Assembly: GCA_019637315.1 (NCBI GenBank)
Contig: JAHBVU010000001.1
Span: 124,001 to 188,000, forward strand
DNA length: 64,000 nt
Reading direction: 5' to 3'
Source: Gemmatimonadales bacterium
GTDB taxonomy: Bacteria; Gemmatimonadota; Gemmatimonadetes; Gemmatimonadales; GWC2-71-9
Positions 54,025 to 61,976 of the stretch are shown here, piece by piece. Below the pieces are notes generated by a model, which was given only the letters and a program-made list of their open reading frames with translations, was not told the DNA's origin and ran no database searches. How positions within the stretch are numbered: position 1 is the stretch's first letter; each line of letters starts with the position of its first letter. Both the position numbers and the translations under genes were made by a program.

Positions 54025-54038
54025 ACAACGATCGTTGT
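54025..54038. promoter_or_regulatory. Perfect 14-bp palindrome, likely repressor operator
   Basis: ACAACGATCGTTGT is a perfect palindrome in the 143-base gap between the divergent fadA and isonitrile-hydratase-like genes, 54 bases upstream of fadA. Its size and symmetry resemble TetR-family operators, some of which control fatty-acid genes. No regulator gene is nearby, so the binding protein is unknown. Confidence 0.6.
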
Positions 54039-54114
54039 GTTCGTGTGGGCGTTGTCCGGCCCCGGCGCGACCCGTACTTTCCACCCCACCTGTGTGATTC
54101 CTGATGAGGTAGTC

Positions 54115-54813
54115 ATGTCGTCTTTGCAGTTTGGGATGGTGCTCTTTCCCGATCTTACTCACCTGGATCTGGCCGGGCCATTCGAGGTGTTCGGCCGGGT
54201 ACCCGGCGCGACGGTGCGAGCCGTGGCAGCCTCGCGGGAGCCGGTAAGGAGTGATACCGGGCTGCTCTGGCTGCCGGATCTGACGTTCGACGAGGCACCG
54301 GCCTTCGATGTCATCTGCGTGCCTGGCGGGCCAGGGGTCAATCCGGCCATGGAAGATGCCGCGCTGCTCGAGTGGCTCGGCCGGCAGGCGGCGGGTGCGC
54401 GCTTCGTTACTTCGGTCTGCACCGGCGCGCTGGTACTCGGCGCGGCCGGTCTCCTGCGCGGCTATCGCGCGACCACGCATTGGATGTCGCATGGGTTGCT
54501 GCGGCATTTCGGCGCCGAGCCGGTTGCGGCACGGGTCGTGATCGATCGCAACCGGATCACGGGAGGCGGGGTCACGGCGGGCATCGACTTCGGTCTGACG
54601 GTGGCTGCGGAGCTTGTGGGTGAGGCGGCAGCCCGGCAGATCCAGCTGATGCTCGAGTATGATCCTGCGCCGCCGTTCGATGCGGGCTCCCCGGCGCGTG
54701 CGGATCAGACGACCGTGGCGGCGGTTCGTGCGGGTGCCGCGCCGTACCTCGATCGGCGGCTGGCCATCGTGACCCGCGCAGCTGCCCGGCTCGGCTTGCC
54801 CCCGGTTGCCTGA
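54115..54813 (+). CDS. inhA: DJ-1/PfpI-family protein, isonitrile hydratase-like
   Basis: A 232-aa protein matching isonitrile hydratase over its length: L-F-P-D-L-T-H-L-D-L-A-G-P-F-E-V near 10, D-V-I-C-V-P-G-G-P-G-V near 65, F-V-T-S-V-C-T-G-A-L-V-L-G-A-A-G near 97 (nucleophile Cys), A-T-T-H-W near 119, and G-G-G-V-T-A-G-I-D-F near 146. The enzyme of Pseudomonas hydrates isonitriles to N-substituted formamides through this Cys. The specificity here is inferred from similarity. It starts at ATG 54115 with TGAGGTAG upstream. Confidence 0.88.
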   Translation: MSSLQFGMVLFPDLTHLDLAGPFEVFGRVPGATVRAVAASREPVRSDTGLLWLPDLTFDEAPAFDVICVPGGPGVNPAMEDAALLEWLGRQAAGARFVTSVCTGALVLGAAGLLRGYRATTHWMSHGLLRHFGAEPVAARVVIDRNRITGGGVTAGIDFGLTVAAELVGEAAARQIQLMLEYDPAPPFDAGSPARADQTTVAAVRAGAAPYLDRRLAIVTRAAARLGLPPVA

Positions 54814-54821
54814 GCGGCCGG

Positions 54822-55310
54822 TTATAGAAAGCGGTGTCTGGCGTCGGCAGGCGGCAAAGGACAGCTCTCGTAGCGCCCGAAGATACGATAGCGCCAGTGA
54901 GCTACGACGTCGTAGAGGGAGTCACGAATTTCGCGTGGCACCAGATACCCGATCAGCAGCAGGGTCCAAACGCTGCCCAGATAGCGAAAGATCCGGAGCA
55001 CTGCGGTTGACCGGGCGGTGATCCGGTCAGCCTCGACCAGGATGATCGAGGCAGGGGAGGCCAACTCGGGGCGGGCAGCAAGCAGGGCCTGCCCGTAGCT
55101 GCTGGTCAGGGCCGCGAAGCGGAGCGGCCCGTCGCGATCGACCCGGAGCAGGAACCGCACCCATCCATTGCAGAGGGCGCAGTGCCCGTCGTAGAGGAGG
55201 ACCGGCCCCGGTTCAGACGAGGCCGGCTTCGCGGAGCTCCTCCTCGAAGTCGGGGGCCGGCACTTGGGGCCTGCGGAAGAACCACCACTGCTCCGAGGGC
55301 TCGTAGCCAT
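54822..55310 (-). CDS. DCC-family thiol-disulfide oxidoreductase-like protein (start uncertain)
   Basis: The frame gives 162 aa. The DCC (DUF393) signature V-L-L-Y-D-G-H-C-A-L-C-N-G-W-V-R-F-L-L begins at residue 37, after a low-complexity Ser/Pro/Arg stretch unlike a real N-terminus. The only in-frame start between the upstream gene and this motif is the ATG at 55310 (AGGGAG before it), which forces a 98-base overlap in a different frame. DCC proteins have a C-x-x-C motif and a thioredoxin-like fold; their role is not established. A shorter start would need a non-standard codon or a frameshift. Confidence 0.8.
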   Translation of the reverse strand: MATSPRSSGGSSAGPKCRPPTSRRSSAKPASSEPGPVLLYDGHCALCNGWVRFLLRVDRDGPLRFAALTSSYGQALLAARPELASPASIILVEADRITARSTAVLRIFRYLGSVWTLLLIGYLVPREIRDSLYDVVAHWRYRIFGRYESCPLPPADARHRFL

Positions 55311-55629
55311 TCTCCCTCGCGTGACGCTCGCCCCAGATCGGCGGACATTCCACCGTCAGGTCTTTGAACCGCTGGTCCAGCTTTGCGAGCTTGGGCTCGG
55401 CTGCGGCGCGATCGTCGTTGGCGGCGAACTCCAGTGCTCCCTGCAACACGTCGCGGAGTTCCATGTCGTTCTGGTAGTCGCCGAAGGTGAGGTCATAGCC
55501 CTCCTCCACCGCGTCGACGAGACTGGCCCAGTGGGAAAGCAGGCCGTCGAGGCCTCCTTTCACGACGCTGGCTGAGCAGCCTCGGCGTCGGAGATACTGG
55601 CGGATGCGATCAGGTTGTTGAGTCATCAT
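55213..55629 (-). CDS. Hypothetical protein overlapping the DCC gene
   Basis: A 138-aa cytosolic protein without a recognised domain. It is helical and acidic, with D-A-V-E-E-G-Y-D-L-T-F-G-D-Y-Q-N-D, C-P-P-I-W-G-E-R-H-A-R and W-W-F-F-R-R-P segments and an acidic end (F-E-E-E-L-R-E-A). Tandem ATGs at 55629 and 55626 are possible starts. The last 98 bases overlap the DCC frame in a +1 phase. The defined composition here, against the low-complexity DCC N-terminus, suggests this frame is the one under selection. Confidence 0.72.
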   Translation of the reverse strand: MMTQQPDRIRQYLRRRGCSASVVKGGLDGLLSHWASLVDAVEEGYDLTFGDYQNDMELRDVLQGALEFAANDDRAAAEPKLAKLDQRFKDLTVECPPIWGERHARENGYEPSEQWWFFRRPQVPAPDFEEELREAGLV

Positions 55630-55815
55630 TCCTACCCGCGTCGAACTTGGCGCCGGAAGTATGCCCCGCCGTCGATCGGCTGGAAAAAGGTCCGTATCAG
55701 GTCATCGGCCGCCGCTGGCCGCGGCGGCAGGCGCGGGGTTGGCCCGCACCCGACCGCGATAGAATGTCAGCATCGCGGTCAATGGTCAACCGTCAACCGC
55801 CCGGTTCGGCAAAAA

Positions 55816-56811
55816 TCAGCGCCGCCGTCCCTCGTACCACCCTCGGATTGGCCGAGGGGTGTAGGGTGCTTCGAGGGCGGCAACCTCCTCGTCGGTCAGG
55901 CGGAGTGCCACCCCCCGCACCGCCGACTCCAGATGCTCCAGCTTGGTGGCGCCGATGATCGGCGCCGTCACCCCCGGGCGGGAGGCCAGCCACGCGAGCG
56001 CGGTCTCCGCCGGGCTCACCCCGCGCGCCGCGGCCACTCGCGCGTTGGCGTCGAGAATGGCGCCGTCATCGGGATGGTCGTAGAGCTGGCCGATCTGCCC
56101 CTTGTCCGTTGCGCCGCGGCTGGTCGTGCTCAGGTCGCGGGAACTCCGGGCCAGCAGGCCGCGCGCCAGGGGAGACCAGGGAATCACCCCAAGCCCCTGA
56201 TCGAGACAGAGCGGAATCATTTCCCGCTCCTCCTCGCGATACAGCAGGTTGTAGTGATTCTGCATCGACACGAACCGGGCCATCCCAAGCCGGTCGGCAG
56301 TTCCGAGTGCCTTCATCAGCTTCCAGGCGTAGGTCGTGCTGGCCCCGACGTAGCGGACCTTACCCTGCTGAACCAGCAGGTCGAGCGCCGCGATCGTTTC
56401 CTCGATCGGTGTTTCGGGGTCGAAGCGGTGGACCTGGTAGAGGTCGATGGCTTCGACGCCGAGTCGCCTGAGGCTGGCCTCGCAGGCCTGCACGATATGC
56501 TTGCGCGAGAGCCCCACCATGTTGGGCCCGCCAGGACGCATCTCGAAGAACACCTTGGTCGCAATCACGACCTCATCGAGCCGGGCGTAATCACGGAGTA
56601 GGCGGCCAGTAACCTCCTCGCTCTGCCCGAGCGAGTACATGTCGGCCGTATCGAAGAAGTTGATGCCGAGTTCGATGGCGCGCCGAAAGAACGGACGGGC
56701 GGCCTCCTCGTCCAGGACCCAGGAGCGCCAGCGGGGGTCGCCGTAGCTCATGCAACCGAGACAGACGCGGGAAACTACGAGGCCACTGGTGCCGAGACGG
56801 GTGTATTCCAT
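55816..56811 (-). CDS. Aldo/keto reductase
   Basis: A 331-aa protein with the AKR features Y-T-R-L-G-T-S-G-L-V-V-S near the start, N-F-F-D-T-A-D-M-Y near 51 (catalytic Asp and Tyr), V-I-A-T-K-V-F near 81 (catalytic Lys), D-L-Y-Q-V-H-R near 120 (His in most members), and P-I-I-G-A-T near the C-terminus (NADPH-binding). It reduces aldehydes or ketones with NADPH; the substrate is unknown. The start at 56811 lacks a strong ribosome-binding site but is the natural family start. Confidence 0.94.
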   Translation of the reverse strand: MEYTRLGTSGLVVSRVCLGCMSYGDPRWRSWVLDEEAARPFFRRAIELGINFFDTADMYSLGQSEEVTGRLLRDYARLDEVVIATKVFFEMRPGGPNMVGLSRKHIVQACEASLRRLGVEAIDLYQVHRFDPETPIEETIAALDLLVQQGKVRYVGASTTYAWKLMKALGTADRLGMARFVSMQNHYNLLYREEEREMIPLCLDQGLGVIPWSPLARGLLARSSRDLSTTSRGATDKGQIGQLYDHPDDGAILDANARVAAARGVSPAETALAWLASRPGVTAPIIGATKLEHLESAVRGVALRLTDEEVAALEAPYTPRPIRGWYEGRRR

Positions 56812-56950
56812 CCACAGGAAATAGCCTGGGGAGCCGCCCCCGACAAGGCAGTCTCGGGCGCAAGGGGGCGCCACGGCCGCGTTGCGCGGGAAGGGGAGCC
56901 GGGTTTTTTTCTGGCGTTGCAGTCTCCAACAACGAGGAAGGGCAGGATCG

Positions 56951-57730
56951 ATGTCGCAAATCCGAACAGTCGCAGCCACCGTGTTGCTGGGCGTCGTGGC
57001 GGTGGCTCCGCTTCTCGCGCAGGAGCAGCCGGTCAAGACCCGTTCCTTCTCGGCCGACTTCGGGTTTGTCAGCGCGGCTGGCAATACCAACGTCAAGACG
57101 CTGAACTTCGGCGACCGTCTGGTGCTCAACACTGCAGACAAGAAGCTGATCTTCACCCAGACGTTCAACGCCGTGCGGAGCGAGGCTGATGGCAACCGCA
57201 CCGCGGAAAACTATCGCACCCAGGTAAGGTTGGACCGGGGATTGGGACACCGCTTCTACCTGTTTCTGCTCGGCGGCTGGGAACGGAACGTACCGGCCGG
57301 CGTGGCGAGGCGGTTTGAAGAAACGCTCGGTCTCGCGTACCGAGCCATCGAGACCGAGCAGGATCAGCTGAACATCGAAATCGGTCTTTCCTTTTTTCAG
57401 CAACGCAACCTTGAGGCGACGCAGGGACAGAGTCTCGACGACACCTACACCGCGGGTCGGGCGGCCGCGTCCTACAAGCGCGTCATCAGGGCCCCGGCCT
57501 TCGTGTCGCAGCACGTCGAGTTCATTCCCAACTTCGACGATCACAACGACTTTCGGATCAACACCGAGACTGCCTTGGTCGCACCGCTATCTACGGCCAT
57601 CGGCGTGAAGCTTGGTTACGTGATTCGCTACGACAACGTTCCGGGCTTGCTGCCGGATCCGAATCCGACCCTGGAGCGGCTGCGCAAGACCGACCGCTTC
57701 CTGACGGCGGGCCTCACCATCTCGTACTGA
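56951..57730 (+). CDS. Exported DUF481-family outer-membrane protein
   Basis: A 259-aa protein starting at ATG 56951, with a signal peptide ending P-L-L-A-Q. The mature sequence opens with S-A-D-F-G-F-V-S-A-A-G-N-T-N, the typical DUF481 first strand. Regularly spaced strands follow, such as F-Y-L-F-L-L-G-G-W-E-R-N and H-V-E-F-I-P-N-F-D-D, and the chain ends F-L-T-A-G-L-T-I-S-Y. DUF481 (YdiY-like, salt-induced outer-membrane protein) barrels have no proven function. Divergent from the aldo/keto reductase gene. Confidence 0.88.
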   Translation: MSQIRTVAATVLLGVVAVAPLLAQEQPVKTRSFSADFGFVSAAGNTNVKTLNFGDRLVLNTADKKLIFTQTFNAVRSEADGNRTAENYRTQVRLDRGLGHRFYLFLLGGWERNVPAGVARRFEETLGLAYRAIETEQDQLNIEIGLSFFQQRNLEATQGQSLDDTYTAGRAAASYKRVIRAPAFVSQHVEFIPNFDDHNDFRINTETALVAPLSTAIGVKLGYVIRYDNVPGLLPDPNPTLERLRKTDRFLTAGLTISY

Positions 57731-57795
57731 TAGGTGCCGAGCATGCCCATCCCGCGTCCGAGGACCGCTCTCAGCGGTTGCCGAGGCCAGGCGTG

Positions 57796-58239
57796 ATGAT
57801 TGCAGCTGCCATCGTGTCTCTTGCCTTGTTTGGCGGAGCCGGGCCGGCGGAGGGTCGGCCGATGCCGCAGGACTCGGTCATCGCAGCCGTCTCGGCTGCT
57901 TTGCAGTCGCAGTGGCGGGCGCAGGTCACGCGGGATACGGCGACCCTTCGCAACCTTTTGGGCGAGGACCTCGTCTATATCCACTCGAACGCGCTGGTGG
58001 AGGACAAGGCCGGGTTTCTCCGCACGGTTGCGACCGGAACCATCGTCTATCATGACATCTCACCCCTCGAAATGACGCATAGGGTCATAGGGGCGGTCGT
58101 GGTTGGGAATGGCCGAGTTCGGGTTCGGGTCGGGCTGGGGGGGCAGGACCTCGTGCTGGAATTGCTGGTGACGACCGTTCATGCCCGTCGGGACGGTCGG
58201 TGGGTGCTGGTGGCCTGGCAGTCGACCAGGGTCCAGTAG
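57796..58239 (+). CDS. Exported NTF2-like / DUF4440 protein
   Basis: A 147-aa protein; ATG 57796 is chosen over a TTG at 57778. The signal peptide ends near P-A-E-G. DUF4440-type features are R-D-T-A-T-L-R-N-L-L-G-E-D-L-V-Y-I-H-S near residue 45, with a late D-G-R-W-V-L-V-A-W-Q-S-T strand. This fold acts as a small-ligand binder or enzyme scaffold; no activity can be assigned. The gene starts 65 bases after the DUF481 gene. Confidence 0.8.
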   Translation: MIAAAIVSLALFGGAGPAEGRPMPQDSVIAAVSAALQSQWRAQVTRDTATLRNLLGEDLVYIHSNALVEDKAGFLRTVATGTIVYHDISPLEMTHRVIGAVVVGNGRVRVRVGLGGQDLVLELLVTTVHARRDGRWVLVAWQSTRVQ

Positions 58240-58288
58240 GCGGCATGCTGGTGTATCTTTAGCTTTCGTCCATCATTCAGGAGATCGT

Positions 58289-58765
58289 ATGCGGAAACTG
58301 GTTGCGGCGGCTGGCGTGGTGATTGCGGCGTTTGCCTTTGCGCCGCGCGCGGAGGCTCAGGCCTTCGGCGCGAATCTGTCGTGGGGCGACGACAGCGACT
58401 TCGGCCTCGGTGCCCGTGTCGCGTTCCCGATCGGTGGGAGCGTTGGCCAGAAGGGGATCCGAGGTCTGGCCACGTTCGACTACTTCTTTCCCGAGGGCTA
58501 TAATTTCTGGGAGATCACTGGCAACGGCGTCTATGACATCGCCAGTTCGGGATCAGCCAGCCCGTATGTTGGCGGGGGTCTGACGTTTGCCCGTTTCTCG
58601 CCTGAGACTGGGCCCGGTGGTAGTTCCGAGATCGGGCTGAATCTTTTAGGCGGTGCACGCTTTGCCCCCATGGGCAACGTCCAGCCGTTCGTCGAGGCGC
58701 GGTTCCAGATCCGCGACGGCAGCCAGTTCGTGCTCTCCGGCGGCGTGTACTTCGGCAAGCTGTAA
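58289..58765 (+). CDS. Small exported outer-membrane barrel-like protein
   Basis: A 158-aa protein; ATG 58289 has GGAGA upstream. A signal peptide ends A-E-A-Q. The mature protein has strands L-G-A-R-V-A-F-P-I-G-G, A-T-F-D-Y-F-F, Y-V-G-G-G-L-T-F-A-R-F and F-V-L-S-G-G-V-Y-F-G-K-L at the end, close to a small eight-stranded barrel. No family is assigned. One rare Leu TTA precedes a Gly GGC at 58646. The gene ends before the terminator at 58790. Confidence 0.75.
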   Translation: MRKLVAAAGVVIAAFAFAPRAEAQAFGANLSWGDDSDFGLGARVAFPIGGSVGQKGIRGLATFDYFFPEGYNFWEITGNGVYDIASSGSASPYVGGGLTFARFSPETGPGGSSEIGLNLLGGARFAPMGNVQPFVEARFQIRDGSQFVLSGGVYFGKL

Positions 58766-58789
58766 TCGATCAGAGCGGATCGATCACGG

Positions 58790-58820
58790 GCGGGCGGCTT
58801 CTGTCGCCCGCTTTGTCGTT
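58790..58820 (+). terminator. Probable rho-independent terminator
   Basis: GCGGGCG (58790-58796) pairs with CGCCCGC (58805-58811) around eight bases and is followed by TTTGTCGTT, 25 bases after the barrel gene stop. It separates that gene from the solenoid operon. Confidence 0.75.
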
Positions 58821-58928
58821 CCGGGGGCGATGGTTGCGCAGCTTCCGTTGCCCTGGTCGCCCCGGGCTGCTTGACGCCGTTTCGGCAGCCTCGTAGCTTG
58901 GCCAATCCGCGACGTCTCTTCCCCAGCG

Positions 58929-61900
58929 ATGGATGGCAGGGTGACCGCTGACCCCGCACCGACGTGGTACGTCATCAGCGGCGACTGGCAGGCGCTGACC
59001 GGCGATCGGCTGGAGCGCTGCAAGGCGGCAATTCGGAACCGACTGCCCAGTCTCTCGGTCCAGATCGACGCTGAAGCCGTTGTCGCGCACGCCCTCGAGC
59101 TCCCGTTCTACGATCGGATCGTCGACGGTGTGGTTCAACGCATCGAACTCTGCCAGATCGATCTTCCCCTGTTCGAGCGGGAGGGCCGCTGGCTCCGTCG
59201 CTGGCTGCTCGTTCTGTGGGATGGCGCTGACGATGCGCTCGCGATCGATGGCTCTTCCAGGGTGATCCACGATCTCAATGAGCGAATCGGCCTCGACTTC
59301 GGTGCGGAGGGGACCGACGAACACGCTGCCGCATTGCAGTTCTACGTCCGGTTTTTCTGCGCTGTGATTGCGGGCGATGAGGGCACCTTTCCGATCATCG
59401 AACACCCTGAGGATCTGGGCTGGGATCGGGCCAATCGGGACGTCCCGATGGTCGGTGAGGCCACCCACGATGCCAGTGCGCCGGGCCTGAGTGGTACGCT
59501 GGCGCGCCTGACGCTGGAGGCCGATTCCGCTGTCGACGAGCCGGGTCAGATCTATCGAAGCCCGCCGGTACAATCGATCGACTCGATAGTGATGTGCTAC
59601 GGTGACGCCATCTTCAGGGTCCAGGTCGCACTTCGGCTCGACGACCGCAGGGAAGGCGCCCGCTGGTACAGCGGACGGGTTGAAATGACGGGCGATAGCG
59701 GTCCGATCGCGCTGAGTCGATCTCCCCGGCCGCTGCTGATTCGGACGTGGTCCGCCGGCTTCGCAAGTCTGGCTGCATGGGACGGCCGCCACGAATCGGT
59801 CTCGCTTGCGTCGGACGATTTTGCCGCGCTGCTTCGTCACCCCCGGCTCGGTGCGGCGCAGCGGGGCAGACGCGATGCGACGCCAGCCGCTCCCGGATTG
59901 CCGCCCGAGCCTGGAACGGAAGCAGCGCTCTGGTCGCTCATCTTGCGGTACTGGGGTGTTCCCGATGAACCACCGATCCAGGTCAACGGCGACGTCATTC
60001 TCGGCGACGCGGTGCCCGGTTCCAGTGATCGGCTCGAGCTGGACGTCCCGGTCGTCGTCAACGGGGACGTTGTCTTCCCGGCAGGTGTCGAGTTCTCGCA
60101 TCCGATCCGCTTTGCCCAGTGGCAGGTCGACGGTCGACTGCGCGCCAGGGGCGCCAGGTTTGCTGCGCAGGTCGAGCTGGCCGACTTTACCATCCACAAT
60201 CGCCTGCCCAAAGCCGCCGGGACCGACGGCGCCCCGCGCGATCCGTTTGCGCAGGCCCCGATCCAGTACCACGAAACGGCTGTCGATCTGGACGAGGTTC
60301 GGGTTGCCGGTGCGCTGGACCTGCGTCGACTGACCGCGGTAGGTGAGCTGTCGATCCGCGGGGGTCGGCTCGACGGGGACATGCTGTTCGACGAGCTGCT
60401 GCTGAAGCCGCGAGTCGTCCCGCACGATCGGCCGATTCTGAACGCCGAACGCCTCAATGTCGCGGGCTCGGCGCGATGCCGACGCCTTTGTGCCACCGGT
60501 CTCGTGGTGTTCGACAATATTCGGGTCGAAGGCACGCTCGACCTGAGTGGAACCGTGATCCACGGGATTGGGCACCCTGGGTCCGGGCTCCGGATCGATC
60601 GTGCCAGGATTGCTGGCGACCTCCTGATCAACGAACGGGGCTGGAGCCGCGATCTCGATGGCACCATGGCGACGCTCGTCTCGGGCGACATCAGCATCGG
60701 ATCGACCGAGATCGGCGGCAACATCGACCTGACCGCCACCTGCGTGCTGGGTTCGCTCAACCTGCCATCGAGCCAGATCGGCGGTCGGATTGCCATCGGC
60801 ATGGCTGGCCTGGCGTCTCAGAGCAACGAGGCACCCGTCCATCTGCTGGCCAGCTACGTCGCGGAGTCGGTCGATCTCGATCACGTGCAGGTCGGCGAGA
60901 TGATCTACTTCGACGGCGTCGTGGTCGATGGCTTCCTCGGCATGTCAGGGCTGCGCACCAGCGGGATCAGGGTTGCCAGCGGTGCCGGCCCGGGATTGGT
61001 CGTGCGGGGGCAGGACAGTCATGGCCGCAGCATCCGCCTGTTCGGAGCCTCGGTTGGGGCGTTCGAGGTCGAAGCGCTCCAGCTGGGTGGGTCCTGCTGG
61101 ATGGTGGGCCTGACGGCAGGGCCGCGGTTTCGGCTGTTGCCGGCGACACGGCCTGCCGGCGGCTACGATACGGAGCAGGCCATTCGCGAGCAGGCGATCC
61201 GGGTCCGCAGCTACGACGCTGGAACCCCCTGGCGGGCGGTTCACGATCGCTATATCGCGGACGCCGTGGCCATTGCCGCCGCGGCCGACCGGGAATCGCA
61301 CCCAAGCGTCATAGCGGCCAGTATGTCGAGTCTGATGGTCTATGAATCCCGTTGCGGCGGAAACTTCGAGCTCTGGGGCCTCACCCTCGATACCCCGGCT
61401 GCGACCGGTCCCGGCCGTCGGGCGCTCCACATCCGCAACACCACGATCGACGGAACCCTGTCGCTCCACGATCCTAACGGAACCTCACTCGCTCCAGACG
61501 ATGATGGCGACACCTCGCCGATCGGACTCATCGCAGGCGGCGTCCTGGTCGAGGGCGGTCGAGTCGGCGGCACTACCGATTTTTCCACTGCTCGCGTCGT
61601 CGGGGACATCGAGCTGCGCAACATCGAGCTGCACGGTGGCCTGCAGGCGGTCGACGCCATTCTGGTGCCAAACGATGAGACCAGCGGCGGGTGCTTGTCG
61701 GTCGTCAACATCCGGAGCGCAGCCGACATCCTGTTGAGCGGTACCATGGCTCGCCAGTGTCTGGTGCGCAACTCCCGGATCGAGGGCGACCTCGAAATCT
61801 CGCACCGCACCGTGCTTGCCACCCCCCCGCCCCGAGCACAGTTCGCTTCATTGGAAGCGACCGGCAACATGATCGAAGGCCGTATTCTGCTTCAGCACCT

Positions 61901-61976
61901 CGAGGTGGCAGGTCCGATCGACCTGTCGGATACCCGCGCGGTACGCGGGCTCACCATCGGAGCGGAGTCCTCATGA
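58929..61976 (+). CDS. Large beta-solenoid protein with unassigned N-terminal domain
   Basis: A 1015-aa protein with no signal peptide or membrane helix. Residues 1 to ~320 form an unrecognised domain containing A-L-Q-F-Y-V-R-F-F-C-A-V-I-A-G-D-E-G-T-F near 137. From about 350 to the end there are repeated coils of about 20 residues with the pattern I-x-G-D-L-x-L-x-x-T-x-I-x-G (G-G-N-I-D-L-T-A-T-C-V-L-G-S-L, V-E-G-T-L-D-L-S-G-T-V-I, I-E-G-D-L-E-I-S-H), interrupted by a helical insert at about 745-790. This resembles a right-handed beta-helix of pentapeptide/bactofilin type. Its TGA overlaps the ATG of the membrane-protein gene (ATGA). Function unknown. Confidence 0.8.
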   Translation: MDGRVTADPAPTWYVISGDWQALTGDRLERCKAAIRNRLPSLSVQIDAEAVVAHALELPFYDRIVDGVVQRIELCQIDLPLFEREGRWLRRWLLVLWDGADDALAIDGSSRVIHDLNERIGLDFGAEGTDEHAAALQFYVRFFCAVIAGDEGTFPIIEHPEDLGWDRANRDVPMVGEATHDASAPGLSGTLARLTLEADSAVDEPGQIYRSPPVQSIDSIVMCYGDAIFRVQVALRLDDRREGARWYSGRVEMTGDSGPIALSRSPRPLLIRTWSAGFASLAAWDGRHESVSLASDDFAALLRHPRLGAAQRGRRDATPAAPGLPPEPGTEAALWSLILRYWGVPDEPPIQVNGDVILGDAVPGSSDRLELDVPVVVNGDVVFPAGVEFSHPIRFAQWQVDGRLRARGARFAAQVELADFTIHNRLPKAAGTDGAPRDPFAQAPIQYHETAVDLDEVRVAGALDLRRLTAVGELSIRGGRLDGDMLFDELLLKPRVVPHDRPILNAERLNVAGSARCRRLCATGLVVFDNIRVEGTLDLSGTVIHGIGHPGSGLRIDRARIAGDLLINERGWSRDLDGTMATLVSGDISIGSTEIGGNIDLTATCVLGSLNLPSSQIGGRIAIGMAGLASQSNEAPVHLLASYVAESVDLDHVQVGEMIYFDGVVVDGFLGMSGLRTSGIRVASGAGPGLVVRGQDSHGRSIRLFGASVGAFEVEALQLGGSCWMVGLTAGPRFRLLPATRPAGGYDTEQAIREQAIRVRSYDAGTPWRAVHDRYIADAVAIAAAADRESHPSVIAASMSSLMVYESRCGGNFELWGLTLDTPAATGPGRRALHIRNTTIDGTLSLHDPNGTSLAPDDDGDTSPIGLIAGGVLVEGGRVGGTTDFSTARVVGDIELRNIELHGGLQAVDAILVPNDETSGGCLSVVNIRSAADILLSGTMARQCLVRNSRIEGDLEISHRTVLATPPPRAQFASLEATGNMIEGRILLQHLEVAGPIDLSDTRAVRGLTIGAESS

